From NCBI GenBank assembly GCA_003524745.1, contig DQGN01000015.1, positions 8,199-27,235 of the forward strand: DNA of 19,037 nt, written 5' to 3'. Made by a program: the position numbers and the translations under genes. This DNA is from Patescibacteria group bacterium (GTDB lineage: Bacteria; Patescibacteriota; Kazan-3B-28; UBA10110). The notes beneath the pieces were generated by a model. It saw nothing but the letters and a program-made list of their open reading frames with translations. It was not told the origin of the DNA and did not search any database. Below are positions 11,799 through 19,037 of this stretch, piece by piece; position 1 is the stretch's first letter, and each line of letters opens with the position of its first letter.

Positions 11799-12684
11799 GG
11801 TGGGACTTAAGTAATCCACGGTTAACCAGATAGGCGCCGCCTAAGACTATTATCGCACCAATTATTTGCAGCCAGCCAAATTGTTCATGCAAAAATATCC
11901 ACGATAACAACCCGACTTGAACCAGCATCGTGTTTTGTAAAATGGCTGCTTCGAAGGCTTTCAAATCATTCAGGGCCTCTGTCCAAATCATCCCGGCGAA
12001 AGCAAAAATCAATCCGATAACTAAGATAAATATCCAAGCCGAAGGATTAGCTAATTCGGTGAGGGGACTCTGTGACAGACCGAGGGGTACTAAAATTAAT
12101 GCGCCCAAAAAAGTGCCTGCCAAACTGACCGTCACAGCATCGTCCCCGGGACGACGCATAATTAACCGAGTGAACACCACATTCAAGGCATAGCATAATT
12201 CGGAAATCAAAATTAATGTGATGCCGAAATTAGTTCCGCTAAATGGGCTGCCGGACAAAAAGACATAAGCGCCGATAAAAGCCACGACCGCCCCGATAAT
12301 TTGCCATAGTTTGAGCTTTTCTTTCAAAATCAGCCAACCTCCCCCTATCACAAAAATTGGGCTTAAGGCAGCAAACAAACCGGCTGTACTGCCGGTTACC
12401 CCAGTTAAACCAATGATGGCCAGGAGTGGCGCAAAAACAAACCCTAAAATTCCTAACCAGATCAGGGCATGAATTTCCCCACCCGAAAATTTACGCACCA
12501 ACTTAATCCGGCGAGATAAAGCAAAAATTAGAATTGCTCCAAAGGCCACCAATTGGGTCATCCCGGCCAACAACATCGGTGAAACAACCTCCAGCCCCAA
12601 TTTGATCACAATTTTAGAAATAGACCACAACAAGGTGGCGATAAAGGCTTGAATTAACCAGCGCTTCAATAAAGCTTTATTCAT
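11779..12684 (-). CDS. EamA/DMT-superfamily transporter
   Basis: The 301-aa protein has ten hydrophobic segments arranged as two EamA halves (about 8-140 and 150-292). 'FIATLLWSISKIVIKLGLEV' opens the first, and 'ALNVVFTRLIMRRP' and 'GLIFAFAGMIWTEALNDLKA' are in the second. 'LSPIFVIGGGWLILKEKL' and 'VGLLSWIFLHEQFGWLQIIGA' are the paired helix ends typical of the family. It is probably an inner-membrane exporter or importer of a small metabolite; the substrate cannot be told. The start ATG 12684 overlaps the recR stop as ATGA, with AGGAGG inside recR upstream, so translation is coupled to recR. Confidence 0.85.
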   Translation of the reverse strand: MNKALLKRWLIQAFIATLLWSISKIVIKLGLEVVSPMLLAGMTQLVAFGAILIFALSRRIKLVRKFSGGEIHALIWLGILGFVFAPLLAIIGLTGVTGSTAGLFAALSPIFVIGGGWLILKEKLKLWQIIGAVVAFIGAYVFLSGSPFSGTNFGITLILISELCYALNVVFTRLIMRRPGDDAVTVSLAGTFLGALILVPLGLSQSPLTELANPSAWIFILVIGLIFAFAGMIWTEALNDLKAFEAAILQNTMLVQVGLLSWIFLHEQFGWLQIIGAIIVLGGAYLVNRGLLKSHHARNRN

Positions 12685-13280
12685 ACTTCCCTCCTGCCCT
12701 CAAAGGCGCGCACCAAGGTAACTTCATCAGCGTATTCCAAGTCGCTGCCCATCGGGAGACCCGAAGCGATCCGAGTAATTTTTACCGGACTGCCCGTTAA
12801 TATCCGTTCGATGTATAAAGCCGTGGTTTCGCCCTCGATATTATGATTAGTGGCGATGATTAGCTCGATAATACCGTCGTTTTGCAGGCGTTGCACCAAC
12901 GAATTCAGCTCCAATTGTTCGGCGGTAATGCCCTCCAACGGCGACAAACGACCCCCTAAGACATGGTATTTGCCCTTAAAACTACCGGATTTTTCAATGG
13001 CCAAGACATCGATCGGCTCTTCGACCACGCATAATAATTTAGCATCTCTGCTCGTGTCGTCACAAACTACGCAGGGATCGCTATCGGCAATATTATGACA
13101 ATGGGAACAATATATTAGATCCGATTGCAAATTCAAAAACGCCTCTCCTAAGCTTTTGGTATCCATTTGTTGGCTTTTTACCAAAAAGAAAGTCAGCCGA
13201 GCGGCAGTTTTCGGGCCGATTCCGGGTAGTCGGCTTAATTCGTCAATTAATTTTGAGACTGATTTTGGTAATGTATACAT
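12681..13280 (-). CDS. recR: Recombination mediator RecR
   Basis: RecR helps RecF/RecO load RecA at gaps. The 199-aa protein is full length: helix-hairpin-helix 'LPGIGPKTAARL' (18-29), a four-Cys zinc motif YCSHCHNIADSDPCVVC with C58, C61, C70 and C73, and a Toprim domain from 'LLCVVEEPIDVLAIEKSG' (82-99) to 'IASGLPMGSDLEYAD' (about 172-186). ATG 13280 has no SD. The 101-bp gap upstream holds A/T-rich repeats (TAGAGTCCAG occurs twice) and a TATAAT-like box on the minus strand near 13329-13334, so an internal promoter is possible. The ybaB-recR order is common in bacteria. Confidence 0.97.
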   Translation of the reverse strand: MYTLPKSVSKLIDELSRLPGIGPKTAARLTFFLVKSQQMDTKSLGEAFLNLQSDLIYCSHCHNIADSDPCVVCDDTSRDAKLLCVVEEPIDVLAIEKSGSFKGKYHVLGGRLSPLEGITAEQLELNSLVQRLQNDGIIELIIATNHNIEGETTALYIERILTGSPVKITRIASGLPMGSDLEYADEVTLVRAFEGRREV

Positions 13281-13381
13281 TTAACGAGAGATTAGAGTTT
13301 AAGCATATAGAGTCCAGAGCGCTGACAATTATATTATCCATCCCTTTGTGCTCTTAAGCTCTTACACTCTCAAACTCTATT

Positions 13382-13681
13382 TTAGAGTCCAGGAATACCG
13401 AGACCGCCCATAATTTCTTTAGTCCTGTTTGCCGCCGACTGCTGGGCTTTTTTGATAGCAGCATTAGTGGCTTGGGTAACAAACTTGATCAGGCTGTCTT
13501 TTTCGGTTAGAGAAATCAGACTGTCATCAATGTCGATGACGGTCACGCGTTGTTCCCCCGTCACCGTCACTTTCACCTTACCTCCCAATTCCGCGCCGGT
13601 AAATTCCATCCCGCGCAATTCGTTTTGCAATTTTTTGGCTTTGCCTTGCAGTTCAAATAATTGTTTAGCTCGATCAAACAT
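13382..13681 (-). CDS. ybaB: YbaB/EbfC-family nucleoid-associated protein
   Basis: The 99-aa protein has the family layout: an N-terminal helix 'AKQLFELQGKAKKLQNEL' (5-22), a beta sheet including 'GKVKVTVTGEQRVTVIDID' (34-52) and a C-terminal helix 'FVTQATNAAIKKAQQSAAN' ending 'MGGLGIPGL', the usual Gly/Pro-rich tail. It binds DNA as a dimer and is usually encoded beside recR and dnaX, as here. The start overlaps the cyclophilin stop by one base (TAATG), which implies translational coupling. Confidence 0.95.
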   Translation of the reverse strand: MFDRAKQLFELQGKAKKLQNELRGMEFTGAELGGKVKVTVTGEQRVTVIDIDDSLISLTEKDSLIKFVTQATNAAIKKAQQSAANRTKEIMGGLGIPGL

Positions 13682-14445
13682 TAGCTTTCACTAATAATAA
13701 TATCTTTGATAATAATATCGTTAATGGGGCGGTCATTACCACCTTTCGGGTCTATAGTTTTAGTTTGGCCGATTTTTTCGACCACATCGAGTCCGGCCAC
13801 GACGCTGCCAAAAGGAGTATGCTTGCCATCTAACCAAGGTACGGCGTCTTTAGTCACAACAAAGAATTGGCTACCGTTGGTCCCCTTCCCGTCAGACTCC
13901 ATACCGGAATTAGCCATGGCTACTATGCCCTTGATAAGTTTGGGGCTATCCTCTGAAATTTCGTCATCAAATATATACCCGGGTCCGCCCGTACCATCAT
14001 TAGTCGGGTCATCATCTTTGGACAACGGATCGCCCGTTTGAATCATAAAATCACTAATCACCCGATGAAAGAGGACGCCATCGTAAAAATCTTTCTTGGC
14101 CAAAACAACGAAATTAGCCACCGTGTTGGGTGCGGTTTGATTAAATAAATTAATCTTAATATCCCCTTCTGTAGTAATTAATGTAGCAAAATTGCTCTTA
14201 GCTAACTCGGCTTGAGAGATTTCACCAAACGGTCCAGTTAGTTCGTTCATACTTCTTACCCAGACGATCGCCCGAGGCGTTAATAATACTAATATGACGA
14301 TTAAGCCAGCGGTAATGGTCGGCCAGATCATTTTTTTCCACGGGAAAGCGACTCGATATAAATTACGCTGGGCCCGTAATTCTTGGATGGCCATTTGTTT
14401 CTCTTGCAGTTTTTGCAATTTGCGTAATTTTTGGCGTTTGGACAT
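13681..14445 (-). CDS. Membrane-anchored cyclophilin-type peptidyl-prolyl isomerase
   Basis: A basic, Gln/Lys-rich coiled-coil-like N-terminus (1-30) is followed by one membrane helix (about 39-57, 'MIWPTITAGLIVILVLLTP') and an extracytoplasmic cyclophilin domain (about 84-254). The active-site block 'FHRVISDFMIQTGDP' (126-140) keeps R128, F133, M134 and Q136. 'GSQFFVVTKDAVPWLDGKHTPFGSV' (about 190-214) is the second signature and contains the Trp of drug-binding cyclophilins. It catalyses Pro isomerisation in folding of exported proteins. No SD is seen before ATG 14445. It lies 104 bp after the small membrane protein gene and overlaps ybaB by one base. Confidence 0.93.
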   Translation of the reverse strand: MSKRQKLRKLQKLQEKQMAIQELRAQRNLYRVAFPWKKMIWPTITAGLIVILVLLTPRAIVWVRSMNELTGPFGEISQAELAKSNFATLITTEGDIKINLFNQTAPNTVANFVVLAKKDFYDGVLFHRVISDFMIQTGDPLSKDDDPTNDGTGGPGYIFDDEISEDSPKLIKGIVAMANSGMESDGKGTNGSQFFVVTKDAVPWLDGKHTPFGSVVAGLDVVEKIGQTKTIDPKGGNDRPINDIIIKDIIISES

Positions 14446-14549
14446 GGGAATAATATTTTACTTGTCTATTTTAACATTTAATTGGTTGTTTGCGGTAAAC
14501 TAAACCGCCCCAGAGGGTCCCCCCGGCTAATTGTTGGTTATCAGGGAAA

Positions 14550-14738
14550 TTAAAACCAGCGGAATTGATTGGCAGCGATGTTAGTGCCCCAAAAAATCAC
14601 ATAGGGCCCGACGACTTGGATAATGGCAATTGAAACAATAATTACCGCTAACTGACGCCAAAACGAATTAGTGAAATCGCGCTGCCGTCCGGCTTCTTCT
14701 TTAAACTCTTGAATAAATTTTTGGTTTATTATCATCAT
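14550..14738 (-). CDS. Small single-pass membrane protein, 62 aa
   Basis: The protein has a polar N-terminal helix (1-27), one hydrophobic helix 'QLAVIIVSIAIIQVVGPYVIF' (29-49) and a short aromatic tail. No family is recognised. It is likely real because its ATG (14738) overlaps the preceding stop codon as ATGA, a translational coupling arrangement. It may be a partner of the secreted protein encoded just upstream. Confidence 0.6.
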   Translation of the reverse strand: MMIINQKFIQEFKEEAGRQRDFTNSFWRQLAVIIVSIAIIQVVGPYVIFWGTNIAANQFRWF

Positions 14739-16003
14739 TGCGCTGGAATAAACATTGACCCAAAGAATCTTGCCCAGAAACCAGTTGGCGGTGGAGAAAC
14801 TTCCGCAACTACCGGAGCACTATCAACCACCATGCCAATTATACCCGCACCGGTCAGTCCGCGTAAAGAGGCATCTATTACCGACCTTGCCTCCGGCAAT
14901 TCTGGCAAAACCTCGACTGATGCTTGCCAAGATAAATCTTGTAAAGTAGTGAGATCGCGGGTGCTGGGCACATGTTTGCGCTCCCAGGCCAAATACCAGT
15001 CAATCCAGGCTTGATTTTTCTTGGCTTGACGCTTAAATTCAGCGCCACCGATTACACTGACTGCTCCCGTATCGGTCATCGGCTCGATACTGCTGGTAGA
15101 CCACGAATTGGCCACCACTAAACTAATTTGTTTAGTCAAACTCCGCGCTAGTACATCCTGGCCCTTGGCATTGATAGCAATAGTATAGCGAGTGACTGGT
15201 GTATTAACCAAAGTGTTAACTTGTAATCTGGCAGTAAAACTGGGTATGCCTGACTTTGGACTCATACTGGTTTGCAAGTTGGTTGGCACATCGCCTAACG
15301 ACAGGATGACTGGGCTGGCATAGCCATTGTGCGGCACTACCGCAATTTGGTATAACGCTGATCCTCCGGCTACCACGGTATGTTCGGTTGGCAAAAGTAC
15401 TAAATCAAAAGTGGCTTCAGCGGGAGCACCGACGCTGGGAGTTAAAATAATGGCGTTAATCGCCCAGAGATTGACCCCAGTTCTTTGGAAATTAAAATCG
15501 ATGATGCCATTGGCAGCCGCGGTCTTAAATGTGAGTGTCCGCCAGACCCCAGGATCAGAATCAGCTACATAACTAATCCCGCCTACTACTACTTTGGTAG
15601 TAATGGGATTAGTTAAATTGCCGCTGCTCAAAGTAATATTGTAATAACTATCCGCGAGGCCAGAAATTTTAAAGCCGTTATCGGTGACACCCTGGTTAGA
15701 ATCGGTCTCTAATAAATCGGCTACCTGCGCTCCACTACTTTGTTCTGCCACAAAGGCAGTTTGCCAACCAAATTTTACCCCATTCGCAGCGCTCTGCGGA
15801 TAAATTGCCGCTCCACCATTTACCGAAATAGCGCCGGGCGCTATTTCGGTACTTAATCCCGTGCCAAAATCAAAAGTATAAGAATCCCCAGGAGCAGCCA
15901 ACCCAAAACCCACCCAAACCACTAACAATAACCCCAATGCCAAGATGGTGCGTAATTCGCCCTTGATGAATTCAGCTAACAAGATGGCGGGATGTTTGCT
16001 CAT
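14735..16003 (-). CDS. Secreted/membrane-anchored protein with carbohydrate-binding-like and Ig-like domains
   Basis: Residues 17-37 form a hydrophobic signal or anchor ('LRTILALGLLLVVWVGFGLAA'). Residues about 40-190 resemble a malectin/galactose-binding beta-sandwich: 'YTFDFGTG' at the start, 'FKISGLADSYYNITL' and 'TLTFKTAAANGIIDFNFQRTG' in the body, 'NAIILTPS' at the end. Residues about 195-300 look like an Ig-like domain ('HTVVAGGSALYQIAVVPHNGYASPVILSL'). The C-terminal 100 residues are helical and end with a weakly hydrophobic segment and an aromatic tail. It probably sits on the cell surface and may bind glycans; this is inference. It lies between dnaB (17-bp gap) and a coupled 62-aa membrane protein, an unusual place for a surface protein. 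Confidence 0.7.
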   Translation of the reverse strand: MSKHPAILLAEFIKGELRTILALGLLLVVWVGFGLAAPGDSYTFDFGTGLSTEIAPGAISVNGGAAIYPQSAANGVKFGWQTAFVAEQSSGAQVADLLETDSNQGVTDNGFKISGLADSYYNITLSSGNLTNPITTKVVVGGISYVADSDPGVWRTLTFKTAAANGIIDFNFQRTGVNLWAINAIILTPSVGAPAEATFDLVLLPTEHTVVAGGSALYQIAVVPHNGYASPVILSLGDVPTNLQTSMSPKSGIPSFTARLQVNTLVNTPVTRYTIAINAKGQDVLARSLTKQISLVVANSWSTSSIEPMTDTGAVSVIGGAEFKRQAKKNQAWIDWYLAWERKHVPSTRDLTTLQDLSWQASVEVLPELPEARSVIDASLRGLTGAGIIGMVVDSAPVVAEVSPPPTGFWARFFGSMFIPAQ

Positions 16004-16020
16004 CCCCCTTATTATACCAG

Positions 16021-17391
16021 CTAAGCAGTCTCTTCCATCTGCACTAAGGCTTCTACTTCTAATCCCCGGTCTGTTTCCAGCGTGCGGAAGGTCATAGTTT
16101 CGGGCTTAAAGTAGAGTTCGACTTGGCCGGTGGGACCATTCCTGTGCTTGGCGATAATAATATCGGCGATATTTTGTCTTTCGCTCTCCTTATTGTAATA
16201 ATCATCGCGATAAATGAACATCACCACATCCGCGTCTTGCTCAATAGCACCGCTTTCTCTCAAATCAGACAATTGAGGAATTTTGCGCGGACGTTTTTCT
16301 ACTTCGCGCGACAATTGAGACACGGCTACCACCGGTACAGACAACTCTCTCGCTAAGGCCTTCAGTCCGCGGGATATTTCCGAAATCTCTTGCACCCGGC
16401 TGTCCGAAGACCGGCGCGCTTCCATCAATTGCAAATAGTCTACGATCAATAAATCCAATTTCTTGTCCGATTGTAAGCGCCGAGCCTTGGTACGCATTTC
16501 GAGAATATTACTGCCCGGCGAATCATCAATATAGATCGGCATCTCGGCGAGCTTGCTCATTGCATCGGATAATTTGGCAAAATCGTCTTCCCGCAGATTG
16601 CCGGTCCTGAGGCGCCACGAATCAATACCGGATTGGGCGCTAATTAATCGGTCAACCACCTGATCCTTCGACATTTCCAAATGGAACATGCCGACTGCAA
16701 AACCATTCGCAGCAGCATTAAGCGCAAAATTAAGCGCTAAGCTGGTTTTACCCATGCTGGGACGAGCTGCCACCACAATCAAATCCGACTTCTGCAATCC
16801 GGACAAAATATGATCAATTTGTTTAAAACCAGTAGGCACTCCCCGCGTCTGCCCCCGCTGCTCGTGTAATTTATCGATCCGCTCAAAGGCTTCATCTAAT
16901 ACATCGCGCACCGAGACGAACCCTCCGCGCAAGTATTTGCGCGCTACGGAAAACAATCTTTGTTCCGCTTCATCCAAAAGGATATCGATATCCTTGCCCT
17001 CTGCCCGACCAAAGGCAGCGATATCCGAACCAGCCGCGATTAGGCTGCGTAAAGTCGCTTTTTCTTTGATGATTTCTGCATAGCGCACCACGCTGGCAGT
17101 ACTTGGCAAATTCCCGGCTAAGTTAGTTAAGTAACTTGCCCCACCCACCGCCTCTAATTGTTTTTTATCTTTCAGGGCATTAGCAACTGTCACCACATCG
17201 ACCGGGCGCATTTTTTCATACAAAGCCAACATGGCACCAAAAATAATCCCGTGCCTTTCTTCATAAAAATCATTGGGCGCTAAAATATCCGCCACCTTAA
17301 TGATGGCATCTTTATCTAAAAGCAATGACCCCAGCAGAGACTTTTCTACATCAACATTTTGAGGTGGCACCAAGTTGTCGCCAAAGTTCAT
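16021..17391 (-). CDS. dnaB: Replicative DNA helicase DnaB
   Basis: Hexameric helicase that unwinds DNA at the fork. The N-terminal domain (about 8-150) begins 'PPQNVDVEKSLLGSLLLD'. The RecA-like domain has Walker A 'AARPSMGKTSLAL' (208-220), the catalytic Glu in FHLEMS, Walker B 'LDLLIVDYLQLM' (312-323), and the H3/H4 motifs 'VPVVAVSQLSREVEKRP' and 'LRESGAIEQDADVVMFIYRDDYY'. The 456-aa length is normal and no intein is present. ATG 17391 has no SD and lies 23 bp after the dnaX stop. Confidence 0.97.
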   Translation of the reverse strand: MNFGDNLVPPQNVDVEKSLLGSLLLDKDAIIKVADILAPNDFYEERHGIIFGAMLALYEKMRPVDVVTVANALKDKKQLEAVGGASYLTNLAGNLPSTASVVRYAEIIKEKATLRSLIAAGSDIAAFGRAEGKDIDILLDEAEQRLFSVARKYLRGGFVSVRDVLDEAFERIDKLHEQRGQTRGVPTGFKQIDHILSGLQKSDLIVVAARPSMGKTSLALNFALNAAANGFAVGMFHLEMSKDQVVDRLISAQSGIDSWRLRTGNLREDDFAKLSDAMSKLAEMPIYIDDSPGSNILEMRTKARRLQSDKKLDLLIVDYLQLMEARRSSDSRVQEISEISRGLKALARELSVPVVAVSQLSREVEKRPRKIPQLSDLRESGAIEQDADVVMFIYRDDYYNKESERQNIADIIIAKHRNGPTGQVELYFKPETMTFRTLETDRGLEVEALVQMEETA

Positions 17392-17414
17392 AGCGAGGGG
17401 CTTAAATTATGACC

Positions 17415-18914
17415 CTACATTATACCAAATACGCCGGCGACTTCGTTGACAGCGTCAGGGGCTGCCTCTACTGCACATTCCGCTTCGACTCCCTCGGCCC
17501 CGACTTGCACTAAACATTGGGCTAATAAAATCCGATTACTGGGCTTATCTAAAGTTTCTTGTAAAAATTTACTGGGTACTTTGATCTGTAATTTACCGTC
17601 CTTCACTGCCATCTGACTGGTTTTTAATACCGCTCCAACCGAAGGGCTGGCTAAGCTCACGGATTCGATCAGCACCTGCTTGATTTCGGCTAATTTAGCG
17701 GTCGTCAAGACTGATTGTGGGAAAACTTTGGGCGGGGGCGGTACCACGGCTACTACTGGAGCTGGGGCTATCGGCGGCGACACTTTTGTCTCGTCTGGTT
17801 TTTTGGGCTCTACGATAGGGGTAGACGGAACATCAGCATAACAACTCTTAGCCACTACTAATTCCAAGGCCAACTGGGGTAAACTTGCCACTTTGTAACT
17901 ATTCATCGAACCAACTAAGCTTTGCAGCAAATTAACCAATCCGTTCACCGAAATTTTTTGCGCCTGCCCCTGCATAATTTTTTTCTCGTCTACCGATCGT
18001 CGGACTAAATCGTCGTTACCCAATTTGATCATTAATAATTCGCGTAAGTAATTTAACCAAACTTTCCCTAATTGGTTGATATCAAATCCTTTGAAATAGA
18101 TCTCATTGATTAGAGCAATGGCTTTGAGCGTGTTCTTGTCCAATACCGCTTGGGTCAAATCTTCGACTAATTTGGTATCAACTATACCTAAGAGATCTTT
18201 AAGAATGCGCTGATCAATTTTGCCATCGCTAAAACTCATCGCCTGCTCTAAAATACTTAATGCATCACGCAAACTTCCCTCCGAATTACTGACAATAATC
18301 TGCAGAGCATCATCGCTAATGGCAATTTTTTCTTGCTGAATAATTTTCTTCAGTTGTTCGGCGACTTCTTCGTAAGAGAGATAATGAAAATCAAAATATT
18401 GGCAACGAGAGACTACCGTAGGAAGAAGTTTGTGTACTTCGGTCGTAGCTAAAACAAAAATAGCGTGGGCCGGCGGTTCTTCCAAGGTCTTGAGTAAGGC
18501 ATTGAAAGCGCTCTTGGATAACATGTGCACTTCATCAATGACATACACTTTATATTTACCTATGGCTGGGGAAAACCCCACCTTTTCGATCAAATTACGC
18601 ACATCATCTACCCCGGTATGCGAGGCGGCATCAATCTCGATCACATCCATCATCTGACCATTCGCCAAAGCCACGCAATTAGCACATTTATCGCAGGGCT
18701 CACCCTCTTTTTGGTCTAAGCAATTAACCGCCTTGGCCAAGAGCCTCGCCATAGAAGTCTTACCGGTTCCCCGCGGTCCGGCAAACAAATAAGCATGGCT
18801 CGGCTGTCCAGCTTTGATCGCATTCAGAATAGTTTGCTTAACATGATGTTGCCCGACTAAATCAGCAAACACCTGCGGACGCCACCGGCGATAAAGGGCT
18901 TTATTTTCTGCCAT
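17415..18914 (-). CDS. dnaX: DNA polymerase III gamma/tau subunit
   Basis: Clamp-loader ATPase. Walker A GPRGTGKT (46-53), the zinc module with C65, C74, C77 and C80, Walker B 'VYVIDEVHML' (123-132), sensor 1 'VLATTE' (154-159) and 'VVSRCQ' with the arginine finger follow in order. A Pro/Lys/Val-rich linker (about 370-405) leads to a short C-terminal domain. The 499-aa length suits a shortened tau. AGGAGG lies 5 nt before ATG 18914. It opens the operon that runs to cysS. A run of six A at the Lys codons near residue 372 is not enough to claim programmed frameshifting. Confidence 0.97.
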   Translation of the reverse strand: MAENKALYRRWRPQVFADLVGQHHVKQTILNAIKAGQPSHAYLFAGPRGTGKTSMARLLAKAVNCLDQKEGEPCDKCANCVALANGQMMDVIEIDAASHTGVDDVRNLIEKVGFSPAIGKYKVYVIDEVHMLSKSAFNALLKTLEEPPAHAIFVLATTEVHKLLPTVVSRCQYFDFHYLSYEEVAEQLKKIIQQEKIAISDDALQIIVSNSEGSLRDALSILEQAMSFSDGKIDQRILKDLLGIVDTKLVEDLTQAVLDKNTLKAIALINEIYFKGFDINQLGKVWLNYLRELLMIKLGNDDLVRRSVDEKKIMQGQAQKISVNGLVNLLQSLVGSMNSYKVASLPQLALELVVAKSCYADVPSTPIVEPKKPDETKVSPPIAPAPVVAVVPPPPKVFPQSVLTTAKLAEIKQVLIESVSLASPSVGAVLKTSQMAVKDGKLQIKVPSKFLQETLDKPSNRILLAQCLVQVGAEGVEAECAVEAAPDAVNEVAGVFGIM

Positions 18915-18978
18915 TATTTCCTCCTAAGTTGTACCCTTTATAATAGCACACCCGCACAACACCGCCTGACGGTGTAAT

Positions 18979-19021
18979 CGACGAAGTATTCCTTACTTCG
19001 TCGTCCTGGCCTCGTCCAGGA
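18979..19021. terminator. Two hairpins upstream of dnaX, possible terminator of an outside gene
   Basis: CGACGAAGTA (18979-18988) and TACTTCGTCG (18994-19003) form a perfect 10-bp stem. TCCTGG (19004-19009) and CCAGGA (19016-19021) form a second stem right after it. Neither is followed by a T run inside the window. They may be REP-like elements or end the transcript of a gene beyond the right edge. Confidence 0.4.
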
Positions 19022-19037
19022 TCTAATATATAACTAT

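Noticed and set aside
17795..17815. Six-A run in dnaX as a programmed frameshift site for a gamma form
   Set aside because: The run is short, no downstream stem was seen, and a -1 shift does not meet an early stop; a +1 shift would, but six A alone is not convincing.
18556..18575. Core-like TGGCTGGGG inside dnaX
   Set aside because: It lies in conserved coding sequence, has no flanking repeat and is a likely chance match.

Overview
The window looks like a piece of a Candidate Phyla Radiation (Patescibacteria-type) chromosome. Reasons: compact genes, many of them lacking a Shine-Dalgarno (SD) sequence; a DUF5674-type protein at the left edge; a membrane-anchored cyclophilin; GIY-YIG and SdpR/SdpI genes; and several secreted or membrane proteins of no clear family. 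Tryptophan is coded by TGG and TGA is used as a stop (recR, gene at 4875), so the code is standard and the UGA-recoding Gracilibacteria/Absconditabacteria are unlikely. Lineage is inferred from gene style, not from a marker tree.

Left part (1-7314) is an accessory region. It runs from the start of a DUF5674 gene to a tRNA-Gln(UUG) on the minus strand at 7241-7314. Between them lie single genes, nearly all on the minus strand: a GIY-YIG protein, an unknown 396-aa protein, a SWEET/PQ-loop-like membrane protein, a fold-type-II PLP enzyme, an unknown 156-aa protein, a plus-strand OMP decarboxylase-like gene with a damaged 3' end, and a ComEC-like metallo-beta-lactamase. They are separated by repeats. 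A core reading TGGCTGGG (reverse complement CCCAGCCA, the 3' end of a tRNA with CCA) occurs in the same orientation at 203, 592, 826, 2136, 2882 and, shortened, 4448, as well as in the tRNA-Gln itself at 7241. A 41-bp segment at the tRNA-Gln 3' end and its downstream hairpin recurs at 174-214, so the 7-kb stretch may be an island bounded by tRNA-derived repeats and built of single-gene modules. No integrase is present in the window.

Middle part (7431-9857) holds a secreted protein gene on the minus strand, divergent from an sdpR-sdpI type pair (ArsR-family autorepressor plus SdpI membrane protein) with a good promoter overlapped by an inverted-repeat operator. A strong terminator follows sdpI. 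The gap 9858-10412 contains four REP-like palindromes, the last of which supplies the stop codon of cysS.

Right part (10413-18914) is one long minus-strand housekeeping operon transcribed from dnaX: dnaX, dnaB, a secreted Ig/carbohydrate-binding-like protein, a 62-aa membrane protein, cyclophilin, ybaB, recR, an EamA transporter and cysS. Several junctions are ATGA or TAATG overlaps, indicating translational coupling. It combines replication (DnaX clamp loader, DnaB helicase), recombination repair (YbaB, RecR) and translation (CysS).
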